A DNA stretch of 64,000 nucleotides. Source: Tanytarsus gracilentus (Eukaryota > Arthropoda > Insecta > Diptera > Chironomidae). How positions within the stretch are numbered: the first letter of the stretch is position 1; each line of letters starts with the position of its first letter. Position numbers and translations under genes: made by a program. The stretch covers positions 2,998,501-3,062,500 of the forward strand of contig JAXRKN010000045.1 in the NCBI GenBank assembly GCA_038502055.1, written 5' to 3'. This document shows positions 35,601 to 47,280 of the stretch, one piece after another. The notes beneath the pieces were generated by a model. It was not told where the DNA came from and did no database searches. It was given only the letters and a program-made list of their open reading frames with translations.

Positions 35601-36376
35601 GAGAGAAACTGATGGCATGCGTTGCTCTAATTGTGGAAGTTCTGAGCATAAAAGCTGGTTGTGTCCCGATAAACCGAATGTTACAAATAATATCGTCTGT
35701 AGTGCCTGCGGAGGAGCTGGTCATATTTCGAAGGACTGTAAATCAAAGCGTCCTGGTTTGGGTGGAATTGAAGGCTCAAATAATCAAGCGAAGATTGATG
35801 AAGAGTACATGAGTTTAATGGCAGAACTTGGAGAAGTTCAACCGCAAGAGACGCCATCGAGAGAGCCTCAACCGCCACCTTCGAAACCCTACAATATTTT
35901 CGATAATCCGAGACATCAGCCTGCACCTAGGCCTTTATGTCCTCCACCGGCTCAAGCACCAGCACCGCCCGTGCCCAACAATAGCTTCAATCCGTTGCCA
36001 CCAATGTCTGGACCTCCACCTCCTTGGCAGATTCCAAATTCGGCACCAATACCTGCTCATCCAATGGGTTCTTATCCACCGCCAATGAATCAATGGGGTC
36101 CACCAATTCCCCCCATACCCGCACCGCCTTTTTCAGGACACCCTCAGATGAGTCAACCTCCACCCCCAGTAGCACCGCCTCCACCTGGTGAGTTCATAAC
36201 TGATTTAGCTTTTAAATTTTATCAAATCTATTAACAACATTTAATTTTCTTTAGGAACTGATTTGTGTCCTCCAGGCACTTCAAACAGCAACTCTTGGGG
36301 TAATCCTCCATTGCCACCTGGTAATTATTGGGATACGAGCTCAAACTTTTTGCCGCCGCCTCCACCTCCCGAGTAA
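32612..36376 (+). CDS. SF1: Splicing factor 1 / branch point-binding protein
   Basis: Exons 32612-32706, 32781-32885, 32939-33360, 33419-33631, 34518-34593, 34965-35117, 35172-35278, 35336-36187 and 36255-36376 encode 714 residues. Order: Arg/Ser/Lys/Asp-rich N-terminus; a U2AF-ligand motif KRKKKSRW; the helix-hairpin segment VQLQIEEISRKLRTGDLG; a KH-QUA2 domain with GPRGNTLK; two CCHC zinc knuckles (CSNCGSSEHKSWLC and CSACGGAGHISKDC); and a proline-rich tail ending PPPPPE. It recognises the intron branch point and binds U2AF65 in early spliceosome assembly. The 57-bp intron 35279-35335 is a multiple of three without a stop, so the frame reads through it. Insects and yeast have two knuckles, human one. 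Confidence 0.95.
33632..34517 (+). other. SF1 intron 4 (886 bp)
   Basis: The longest SF1 intron, GTGAAT donor to CTTACAG acceptor. It is AT-rich with an ACACAC run near 34050 and no open frame of note. It separates the U2AF-ligand exon from the helix-hairpin exon. Confidence 0.75.
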
Positions 36377-37488
36377 AAATTGAAATGACAAGATTTAAAC
36401 TTTTAAAACATAATCTTGCAAACTTCTAGTTCATTTCCATTAATATTTGTTCCGCTTAATAATCCAAAAATGAACGAACTCTGTAGTTGACTTTTCTCAC
36501 TATTTGAATTGAATAAAAATTTACAATTAAATGTAACAAAATGATTTTGTGTTTTTTATGCTATGTAAAAATTTTAAGTAAAAACAATTTTTTTCTTCAT
36601 TCTTTTACATTCATGTGAAACAATTCTTTATTAATTCAATTTATTAATTTATTTCTCATAATAATCGGCGACGATTTTCTTCTTAATTAAATTACAGTAA
36701 AATGATCATTTCGCATTGATATCTTTTCTTCTTTTTTCCTTAACTGTAATTACAATTATTTCCTTAAAAATCAGAATTAAAATTGAAATGAGATTTTTAA
36801 AGCGATTAAAAAAATCTCGAATCAATTATTTTTTTTAAGAAAACATTCCATTTAAAATAATGAAAATGATGAAACGTCGACACTTAATTTAATTTTCAGG
36901 TCGCACAATCAAGTGTCGTGAGCTACCGCAAAAATTTTAGAATTAAAATGCAGAAAGTAATTTAGGAATTTGATTTTTAAAAAAAGTCTAAATGAACTCA
37001 AAATAAAGTTTTCCACACGAATTTATACAATCATTAATTGCAACTATACAGGGTTAGCTCTGCATTTTCTTATTTCGCTACCTTGCTGAACGTGAACGAT
37101 TACCGTTTTTTTATTATTCAGTTTAATCTTACGAAAATATTTTTTTTTTTCATTTCTTTGAAGGGCTTTGAAAATTTTACTCCATTTACAGTATTTGTTA
37201 CATTGTAAAGGAAAGAAAAAGCAATTTTCTGGAGTAAACGATCGATGACAAAACTCAAGTTAATTCTCTACATGTTTTTCCTTTCAATATAATTCTTATC
37301 ACTAGTCTTAGAAAATCCATCCTTAGAAGTTTTCTTCATTCTCTAAAATTAAATTTCTCTGTTTTAAAATTATATGATGATGAATATGTTGATGAATGAG
37401 ATGGATCAGTTAAAGAGCGGGAGAAAGTTAATCGGGTCTTGCCCAATCAAATAACATCATCCTCTTCATCAAGATCATTCGCCTCGTC
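36377..37488. other. SF1 / YY1 convergent 3' region
   Basis: Both 3' UTRs lie here. A likely SF1 poly(A) signal, AATAAAA, is near 36510. The rest is AT-rich with long T runs and no open frame. Nothing else was recognised. Confidence 0.6.
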
Positions 37489-38975
<1,487 letters not shown>

Positions 38976-39402
38976 TTTTGAGAAATTTTCCCTTCCTTCC
39001 CTTCCACTTCAATATCCTTTCAGTCTCTATGCTGCTTTTTACCGAAAAAAAAAATTACAAAACCAAAGAACGATTTTGATCTCGCTTTTTTGACACTTTC
39101 GAGTGTGCACTCGTTGCAGTGGAGTTGATTAAAATCACACGCGAATGTTATATTATGGATTTGTGTATTTCATAAGTGCGAAAGAACGCTAATTACGATG
39201 AATTTTTATAAAGAATTTAATTTATCGCCAATTTTTGTATATGCCGCAAGAGTTTTTTTCTATTTGGACATTTTGCCCTTGTAAAAATCACAGAGTTGAT
39301 TTAATTTGAATTTTCGGCAGCCGTTAATTTTAATTTTGAATAGATGTGATTGAAGAAGGAATTTTTAAAACATTATTATTTGATGAGAATGATTGATTTT
39401 TA
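38976..39402. promoter_or_regulatory. YY1 upstream region
   Basis: About 430 bp upstream of the YY1 start codon, ending at the inverted-repeat element. It presumably holds the YY1 promoter and 5' UTR. It contains an ATGG-type YY1 core, but such cores occur by chance. No gene was seen. Confidence 0.4.
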
Positions 39403-40246
39403 GTGTAACCCACGAGTGTGTACCTTTTGCGCCTTTTCCGTCCGTCCTCCTCTGTCTGTCTGTTCCATCGAGATTCGGTCCTGAATAGCTAGCTTCTTTT
39501 TCGCAAATGGTAGGTCTATAATTTGATTCGGCCATTTTAGGAATTATGAGGGTCATGACCACAGGTCGTGCCATGGACAGCCCTAAATGCAATTTTATAA
39601 AATTTCCTGTTATATGGCTTATGTATGTCGTTGACTCGTTTTGTATAGGAATGAAAGGATTGATGATATTTGAGGAATGTCTATCATGGCCATCCAAGAG
39701 TGCCACCAATGTCCATCACGGCCGGCCAGTAGTGCCCCTAATGTCCATTTTTTAAAGTATGGCTTCATGTCCTCGTTGAACTCGTAATTGCATAGGATCG
39801 ATTGGCATTGATATTTTTGAAGAATGACCGTCACGGCCGGAGGAGTGTCAAGGAATGCCACTAATGTCATTTTTTAAAAGTTGGCTTCATGTACCTATTG
39901 AACTGTAATTGAAAATGAAACATAATGGAAACTGAACCACAGTGGAAATTGGAACATAGTGGGAAATGAAACAAATGGAAAATGGAAGAATGGAAAATGG
40001 AAAAATGGAAAATGGAACAAGTGGAAAATGAAACAAATGGAAAATAAAAACAATGGAAAATAAAAAAATGGAAAATGAAACACAGTCGAAACACAGTGGG
40101 AAGCATTTTGGGAAGAATTTGGGAAGCCAATTTGGGAAGAATTTTGGGAAGATTTTGGGAAGCATTTTTGGGAAGCCATTTTTGGGAAGCCAAAAGGGGA
40201 GGCCAGAAGGGGAAGCCAATACTGATCTGTTCCAAGTGGGTTACAC
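39403..40246. repeat. Repeat block with inverted termini and minisatellite
   Basis: The 11-mer GTGTAACCCAC (39403-39413) is matched by its exact reverse complement at 40236-40246. Between them are (i) near-duplicate segments with GTCACGGCCGG-type cores and TAATGTCCATTTTTTAAAGT-like blocks at 39660-39895, (ii) a degenerate TGGAAAATGGAA minisatellite at about 39925-40080 and (iii) a TTTTGGGAAGCC minisatellite at about 40095-40220. No matching target duplication was found next to the termini. It could be a non-autonomous DNA transposon with internal tandem repeats; the class is unknown. Confidence 0.5.
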
Positions 40247-40887
40247 GACAACACCCACGTGTGGGTTTTGAAACATTTTTTTTAACAAAATCTCTTTAAA
40301 ATAAAAATAATTTAAAATAAATTTACATTTCATATGAATAAAATTTTATTTTCATGTTTTTAAAGAAAAAAAGAGGAAAATTTTGTTCGTTTCCTTGGAA
40401 ACTAAATTCGACTTAACTTTTGGCATCATAACTTTTATTATTTGAAAATATTTAATTCTTCTATGCAACTTATGAATTTCTAGTAAAAAACTAATGGAAT
40501 TTAAAATATATAAAAATCCGTTAAAATTTAAATAAATGCCTTATCAAGGCGTGATTAATACAAATGCAATTCATTAATTAGAATAATGACTTCTATTTGT
40601 ATACATTTAGCAAATTTTTAACCCCATTTGAATACTTTAAGACCATAACAGTCCTCACATAGATATATTTTGCAATTTCGAAGGCCACTTATCTCTTTTT
40701 AACAGACACAATTTCGTAAAAAAAACCATTTAATTTTAAAATATCAAAAAGACCGCAGAGAATAAATTTTTATCAAGTGAAAATGCTTCATTACACTCAT
40801 GAAAAAGTAAGCATGACTGATAAGCTCTATCGCAATAGAAAAAAAATTCTATAATTAATAATCAGTATCGTATTAAAGGTTGCGAGT
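40247..40887. promoter_or_regulatory. Upstream region of small secreted-protein gene
   Basis: AT-rich, no open frame. Directly before the next gene it holds a GATA-type site, TGATAAG, at 40818-40824 and an arthropod initiator-like TCAGT at 40862-40866, 22 bp before the start codon. GATA sites close to the start are common in gut and fat-body genes of insects; that use here is an inference. Confidence 0.4.
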
Positions 40888-41215
40888 ATGAGAGGTGTCA
40901 TATTGGCTGTGGTAATTTTGCAATCGTAAAATTTATTGATAGTGAGCTTAACAAAGTAAAATTCATTTCTAGTTTCTCATATTCTTATCATATTGCCACG
41001 CGATAAGCGTCTACGAAATTGTTTCGGAAAGAACTGGTTATTTAGACTTAATAAAGGAGCACGATCGTATGACAGTTGGCCTCACAAACATTCGCCAGCT
41101 TGACTTTGGGGTTGACGACGCTTGGAAAAATGCTCAACCCACTTATAAGGGATGTGAGCCGCTCATAACAGGCAAACGACCAGTTAAATGCGATGATCCA
41201 AATCTAAGCGAATAA
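40888..41215 (+). CDS. Small secreted protein, two exons, unknown family
   Basis: Exon 1 is 40888-40911 (8 codons), the intron 40912-40972 (GTAATT...TTTCTAG), and exon 2 40973-41215. The 88-residue product starts MRGVILAVFLIFLSYCHA, a textbook signal peptide built across the junction, with likely cleavage after CHA. The mature part of about 70 residues is acidic and has two cysteines (YKGCEPLITG and PVKCDDPNLSE) that could form one disulfide, plus a GKRP dibasic site that might be processed. The stop codon overlaps AATAAA at 41211 and a second AATAAA lies at 41271. The in-phase join, the signal peptide and the tidy 3' end argue for a real gene. Family not recognised. Confidence 0.7.
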
Positions 41216-43828
41216 AAATTTCCGCAGTCACACATATATGATGATGTGCCACGTTATTTACGTAATCTTAAATAAAATATAAGTGCTAAAAAAATGTGAC
41301 GCATTTTTAAATGAACGATCGTCGAGTTGTTATTCAACAACAATAGCAAATTTTCATCTATCATGCAGCAAAAAAAAATAACTAAAATGCAGGTTCATTG
41401 ATCTTCGAGGTTGCAACATCGTCATGTACCTTATTGCGCTCTTTCTCTCTCAAACAATATTTCGCCTCTCCTCCCGTTCACTTTATATTCGCTTATTATT
41501 TTTATTTAATCGACGTCGTATAGCAGCAGCAGCACAGAGCTTCAAAGTAATGCACAAAACTTTACGTAATTGTACGATTGTGTGATGGTGGAAACTCTTT
41601 TATGCCGTTGAATATTTTAAAGCGTTGTCGAATGCTCATTCCATGCAATGATGAATTTATTGAGAGAAGAACCTTGTGGAATTTTTTTTCGTACATTCCT
41701 TTATTTTGTATGATTTTATTTTAAGTTTAGCCAACGATCGACTAGAGATTAATGCTAAAAGTTCATGCGAATATTTTATTTTTGTGTCATTGGAGAGCAA
41801 AAAAAAAGATCAAACTTTCACTTTTCAACCTCGCATCTTTTTTATGGAATCGCAAAAAAAATTGAATTGTGTTTACACGTAACTTAAAGAGAAAAAAAAA
41901 TTAAATTTTTGCCAAAAATAAAATACTTTCGAGAGGGAGTCATGAATATCAGTTGCGCATTAGACAATTAAATTAAACGACATTTGATTTGAGGAAAATA
42001 TTATTGTAAAGTTATTGCGATCTTGTGAATTTGTTCAAATAATTTCAAGATTGAACGAGATGAAAAATTTATTGAGGTTGAAAAATCGTTAAAAATTTAA
42101 ATATTTTTTAACCCGAATTTAACTGTGAAAATTTACTCATTTAATTTTTGTTTGAGAAAAAAATTTCCTCATAACCCAGATCGATTCAATTTTCGAAATT
42201 TTCCCATACCCGATCTACATTTTAATATCCAAAAATAAAATTTTCCACAATCCCCAAAAGCTGCATGGAATTTTTTTTTCGAAAAAAAAATAAGTAATGT
42301 TCTATTTATAAATAATCACATTTATAATATAATTTCACATGGCTGTGTTATGATGACTAAGTTTAGTTGGAAATTTTCTACGCACTCAATGTGTAGCGAA
42401 ATATGTGTGATAAATTATTCTTGAATCTAATTGTTCCCCATCAAATGACATCATCGGTCATCAAATGAAGATTATCAGTCACTCTATGCCGAGAAGTTGA
42501 AAAAAAAATCATTACAATTGAGTGAGTAAATAATGTGCTTTTATAGTAATAACAGCAGTAAGCGCTTACACACCACTGCAACCGACGACGAGAAAGAAAA
42601 CAAGGTTAAATATTGTTACTGTGTACAATAATCGACGGTTGAGTGTATAAAGCTGCTAAAAAAGTTTTGAAATCGAAAAATAATAAATAATAATACAGAG
42701 ACGAGGCCACAATCGTGCGAATGCTCTCTCGTCGTCACTCGTATGACACGCTGATTTTGTTTCTGTCGTCATTGGAGTTTCACATCGCAATAGCTCTAAT
42801 TGGCGTTATCGAGTTAATACGCGGAATTTTTGGGGGATTTTCTCGATTATATTCGGCCGGCTGATAAGTTATGAGTAGCCCAAAAATAGTTTGAGAATTT
42901 TCAAAAAGCATAAATTTAATTTTTTTATTATCTTATTCTTTTATGACTTGTTAACTAATAAAAAAATTATTTAAAACCCTCAAAATTAATTCTCACCCCA
43001 CAAAACATCTCTTTAATTTAGATTGCGTCTAAGTGGTGAAACTCATTGAGTTACACACGAAACACTTTTATTTACTTTTAATATGACGTGCAAAAGGGTT
43101 TTTTCGGCAAACTCTCCTTCCACCATTGACACACTTTTCATAATGTATTTTATTTTCGAATATGCAAATCATCAACCTCATAAAGCTCATAAACGGAAAA
43201 GTTAATTCCGTAATTTTTTTTCAGCACATTTCAAGCTAAAAAATATGTTTCGCGAAAAAAAATGGTTCAGCTTTAAAACAGTTATGTCGGAGATGAGATT
43301 CAGAGCTTTTTTTTCTTTTCCTCATCCACCACATGAGAAACTGTTCTTTATTTCGGAATATATATGTTTCAAATGATGCGCGCGCGAGTACAAGAACGTA
43401 TGGATAAAAATGGTAAAAGAGAGCTGGAATAGAATGAAGAGAACAGAAAAGAGAAATCGCGTCATGATGGTGGTTCACCTTGCGATAGATGGGATGGGAA
43501 GCTTAGGAGTGAGAAAAGAGTTTTGAGTTCTTAAAGGTTTTGGGATTTTTTTCATGATTTCCTACAACAAAGTTTCCCGCAATTAATTTTAATATATTTA
43601 AATTCAATCATTTTACCTAGCCCCAAGTAACTTACCTTGCTACCAATAACCTCTTCTCGAATCATTCTTGAGACGCTTCTAGTCGAAATAGAAAAAAAAA
43701 TTGTATTTATTTTATAGGAGAACGAAATGCTCATCTATAATGACTAACAGTTATACTTTATTTGGCTTTGGAAACTTGTTTTATGCTCGCTTTACTCCAC
43801 GATGATCTTCCATTGTGTTTTCGCAAAG
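41216..43828. other. Gene-poor interval
   Basis: About 2.6 kb of AT-rich sequence with long A and T runs and short CAG-type runs (41521-41535). No frame with protein-like composition, RNA gene or element with paired termini was recognised. It ends at the first copy of the target duplication flanking the retroelement remnant. Confidence 0.5.
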
Positions 43829-43851
43829 CTGAAAGCAATCTCAGGGTTTTA

Positions 43852-44867
43852 GATTAGATTAGATTAGATTCAGTCAGGTAGCCCTACCGAAGTAGGAAGA
43901 CGTCCGACGCAACCTAATGATTGACCCGCGATTCCTAGAAAAGCGAAGCCTAGTGGGCTCCTGAGGCAAGTATCGACAGTCGATACGACCCACAGGTACG
44001 AACACTCCCCTGACTGGAGTACATACAATTCGAGAATCATTAGTGAGAACCGATGCCGGGCAACACCCTCTATCATCGGCTTTGGTTAATAGGAATTTTA
44101 AAATACCTTTCGGCAATGTTAGTGTGTTGTGTTTTTTTTTTTTTGTTTTCGAATGATTTATTGTTTGTAGTTTCTAGAGAAACTACGGCTAAGAACAGTC
44201 TTGTTTACTGAACAGATATTACGTTTCACTAATAAAACAAATCACATTTTTCTGTCTCAAATCACTTGGAGAAAAGCCGTGATTCCACCACTACCTTCCT
44301 CAACTGAGACTAGTGTCACAGTTGGTGTGTCGAGTCAAAATATATGTCCGTTGTCCATTTTAGAAAATCACAAACACAAACCTCCCTCGAGATCGAAGTG
44401 TGAAATCCCTTCTCCTATCTATAAATATCCTTTGGAACAAAATTAAAAAAAATTACAAGTCCCTGGGGGGCATTTTTATTTTGAAAACGCAATTTAACCA
44501 ATTCACTAAACAACAAAAAAAAAAAATCCCCGGTTTTAACAAAAATTGTTTCAAAATAAATCCAGTTCCGTTCCTCAACTGATCCTTACTGGAATTCAGT
44601 TGAACCCTGTCACCTTTTACCAAAATAAATTCATTCATTCATTACATTCATAGTTACCCATGAAAATTTTCTTGAAGAATCCTCAATGAACAATTTTCCA
44701 AAACAGACTTCCTTCCTTCCAAATTGAGTGTACTCGAACATTTTCTGTCACTACCTGTCCTAATCTAACTAACAAGCCACTTTTACCGACCCTAGCACTG
44801 CCAAAACCCAATTAATCACCGGAGCAAATAATTTTTGCAACTCACTTTTTCAACGCACACTTCGATC
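43852..44867 (-). mobile_element. Non-LTR retrotransposon remnant (minus strand)
   Basis: A 23-bp sequence is repeated exactly at 43829-43851 and 44868-44890 and brackets about 1,016 bp, as expected of a target-site duplication. On the minus strand the insert ends in tandem AATCT units (43852-43870), a microsatellite-type 3' tail used by several LINE clades and related SINEs. A GC-richer segment (43871-44100) next to the tail is unlike the surrounding DNA and resembles a LINE 3' region. No reverse transcriptase frame remains. It could be 5'-truncated or internally deleted, or a SINE-like derivative. Confidence 0.65.
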
Positions 44868-44890
44868 CTGAAAGCAATCTCAGGGTTTTA

Positions 44891-46230
44891 ATTCCAAATT
44901 CCTGTAAAGTGAGTCACAAGCATTTTTTTAACACTTTGATTTTTATAAGAAGAAAAAATTTATTTTGATAATTTTGACTCTTAAATCTAAACTTACAGAG
45001 CTATGTATAATACAAATTTACGTTATTTATAAATGATAATATTTTTTTTTTAAAATGGGTTATGAACATATTTAAATTTCTATGTCAAAATTGTTCATTT
45101 TTATTCTTTACTCGTCAGCAACTAAAATTGTATAGGAAAATGTGAAATTCGTACATGACTGACGCTAAGCGATTATCAACCTCGCTCATAATTTTTATTC
45201 CTTCTTTTCTTCAATTGATTTCACTTGATACACTTGGTGGTACACATTTTCATGTGAATTTAAACTTTCTCGTTCATATTTTTTTATTATTGTGTTTTTT
45301 TTTATTTCATATTGTGCTTTCATCAAAGTATTTGTGTGACTTATGAAACGTGATTGTTGAAACGAGCTTTTATCTAAATTCATTTAATTATTTTTTTTTG
45401 GGAAAATTTTGTACAGACTAGGTTTCAAAAATGTCACGAAAAGTTGTGCATAATTTGATAGTTTTATTATTTCTCTAACAGGGCATTCAAAATCCCTCTC
45501 ATTTAATCAACAAATAACAAAAGTGTCACAAATACTCCAATTGCCTTTTCAGTCTGAAATAATTTTTAATTTGATCAAAATTTAATAAATTTTTTTTTGA
45601 TGAAAAATTCTTTTAAGTGGAGCATTTCATATTATATAGTAACATTTAAATTTCAATACAGCACCTTGGTGTCAAAAGTACAGTGAAACCTCTCGAAGTT
45701 GTTCAATTCATTTTATACAATCCATCAAATTTTTCGGAGAGATTTCACTGTATATTTAATTTAAAATCATTTTATGACGCGCAACACGACTCACATAATC
45801 TCTTTCTCTTTTAAATGATGTACACATGATTGTATAAAGAAGAGAAAAAGAGACACAAAATAAAGCAAGTAATAATGCAATGAAAGAAGAAGAAATTGAG
45901 TGTGTTGGAGAGAAAAAGAAACAAAGTGAAATTCATAACTCTTAACTTTCATATTATTTGCCTGATCTCTTTTTCCTCTTGGCTTTTTTTTCTTCAAGCC
46001 AATAAAACACACGATTTTTTTCTTCAAGTGTATATAAACTGACATCGCTTGTTACTACTGGACTATTAAGTATATGTATATATATATTGAGATAGATGTT
46101 GTTGGTGTGTTAAACACGATGTTGTTGCGTCTTTTCATACGGTTGTTGTTGATGTTGCGTCTTTTTCCATTCTTTGAATGAAAAATAGTAGAAATAAATA
46201 GTATTTGTAATAGGAGAGTTGGAGGTAACA
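44891..46230. other. Intergenic region and 3' flank of the IER gene
   Basis: AT-rich with no protein-like frame. It includes the 70-bp TA-flanked miniature element at 45681-45750 and, towards 46230, the probable 3' UTR of the IER2/5-like gene, which contains an ATATAT run near 46075. Confidence 0.5.
45681..45750. mobile_element. 70-bp pogo/Tigger-like MITE
   Basis: CAGTGAAACCTCTC (45681-45694) is matched on the other strand by CAGTGAAATCTCTC (45750-45737), and TA lies on both sides (45679-45680 and 45751-45752). Termini beginning CAGTG with a TA target duplication are typical of pogo/Tigger-type Tc1-mariner elements. At 70 bp it is little more than two inverted ends. Function unlikely. Confidence 0.7.
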
Positions 46231-47280
46231 CTAAACGGTCATTGCGATCTGTCTTTGTAGGTTGCAACAGCTCTTTTCGACCGTCGAATGATTTGAGGAC
46301 GAAGAACAGAGATCGGGATTCGAAACAGATCGTTGTAGATTGCCAAAATTGAAGATTGAAACGAGCGAAGTAATGCGATCGATTGATGATGTTGAAGGCG
46401 ATGTGGCTGATGCGGAAGTGTTATTGCTCATATCTAACGGTGCCATCGTTACGTTTGCAGTTGCCGTTGTAGCAGATTTTGAGCGATGCGTTGGCGAATT
46501 ATCATCGCCATGCGGATGGTCACTCGTTAGACTCAAATCATTGGATAAAAAATCTAAAGATAGGCAATTGTCGGTCGAAATGTCACTACTACTGCTATTG
46601 CTGTTATCACTATCGTTGCTAAATTTTATCTGTTTGCTTTTCGTGGGAAAAATTGACATGAGAGAGTCTTCACTATCGTACTCATCGGAGCTGAGTCGTC
46701 GCTTTTGTCCGCTACTAATAATACTGTTATTTTGATCGTTATTTGATTTCGTTCGATTTACGTCCAAGTCCAGGTAGATGAGAGGATCGGTTGATGTCGA
46801 GGAGGAGGAGGAGGAAGGCGGCGAGTTGTGTGCGAGTGAAGGATTTCCTTTGTTCTCTGACTCATTCAGAAAATTTAAACTCTCGCTTGACGATGAGAAT
46901 ATGTCGAGTTCTGAATCATCTAGCGAGGTTGACTCATCCCTGTCATCATCAAATTCCTTATCACGATGATGATGATGATGGTGGTGGTGATGATTATGAT
47001 GATGATGTTGTTGGTGCTGCTGTTGCTGCCTTAATTGATTTTCAAGTTGCTCCTGATAACGTAGCTGTTGAATGAATTTACTATTCGCTTGATTTATATA
47101 GTGGCCGTGAAGTGTATGAAAGGCCTCTTCCATGAAAATATAGCGCGCTTTCTGCAACACTGTTGCCACCAAGAGATTCTTATGCAATGACACGCCACCT
47201 CGAACACATCGCGACGCTGCGATTTTCGCCAGTGAAATTGATATTAATCTTTGAGCTTCCGCTGCCATCACAAATTTCAT
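46231..47280 (-). CDS. IER2/IER5-family immediate-early response protein
   Basis: A single-exon gene of 349 residues. The N-terminal block AEAQRLISISLAKIAASRCV through RGGVSLHKNLLVATVLQKAR and FMEEA matches the conserved IER2/IER5 N-terminus (mammalian: EAQRIM...S.GK...S...RGG.RLHK.LL). The rest is low-complexity: a Gln/His tract near residues 84-107, Ser-rich acidic stretches, a KRR basic motif and a Ser/Asn-rich tail ending NLQRQIAMTV. Mammalian members are rapidly induced nuclear regulators that act with PP2A. Being intronless and set in wide intergenic space fits a fast-response, heavily regulated gene. I am not sure of the fly orthologue's name. Confidence 0.8.
   Translation of the reverse strand: MKFVMAAEAQRLISISLAKIAASRCVRGGVSLHKNLLVATVLQKARYIFMEEAFHTLHGHYINQANSKFIQQLRYQEQLENQLRQQQQHQQHHHHNHHHHHHHHHRDKEFDDDRDESTSLDDSELDIFSSSSESLNFLNESENKGNPSLAHNSPPSSSSSSTSTDPLIYLDLDVNRTKSNNDQNNSIISSGQKRRLSSDEYDSEDSLMSIFPTKSKQIKFSNDSDNSNSSSSDISTDNCLSLDFLSNDLSLTSDHPHGDDNSPTHRSKSATTATANVTMAPLDMSNNTSASATSPSTSSIDRITSLVSIFNFGNLQRSVSNPDLCSSSSNHSTVEKSCCNLQRQIAMTV

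Noticed and set aside
36188..36234. Extension of the SF1 reading frame to a stop at 36234
   Set aside because: A GTGAGT donor at 36188 and TTTAG acceptor at 36254 restore a proline-rich tail ending PPPPPE, more plausible than the run-on.
39887..40254. Three overlapping minus-strand frames of 110-122 codons
   Set aside because: All three frames stay open because the underlying minisatellite lacks stops; translations are repeats of FPFSIFHFP-type sequence.
43870..44116. Minus-strand frames in the retroelement remnant
   Set aside because: Two frames open over the GC-richer 3' region of the element; no similarity to reverse transcriptase or gag-like proteins.
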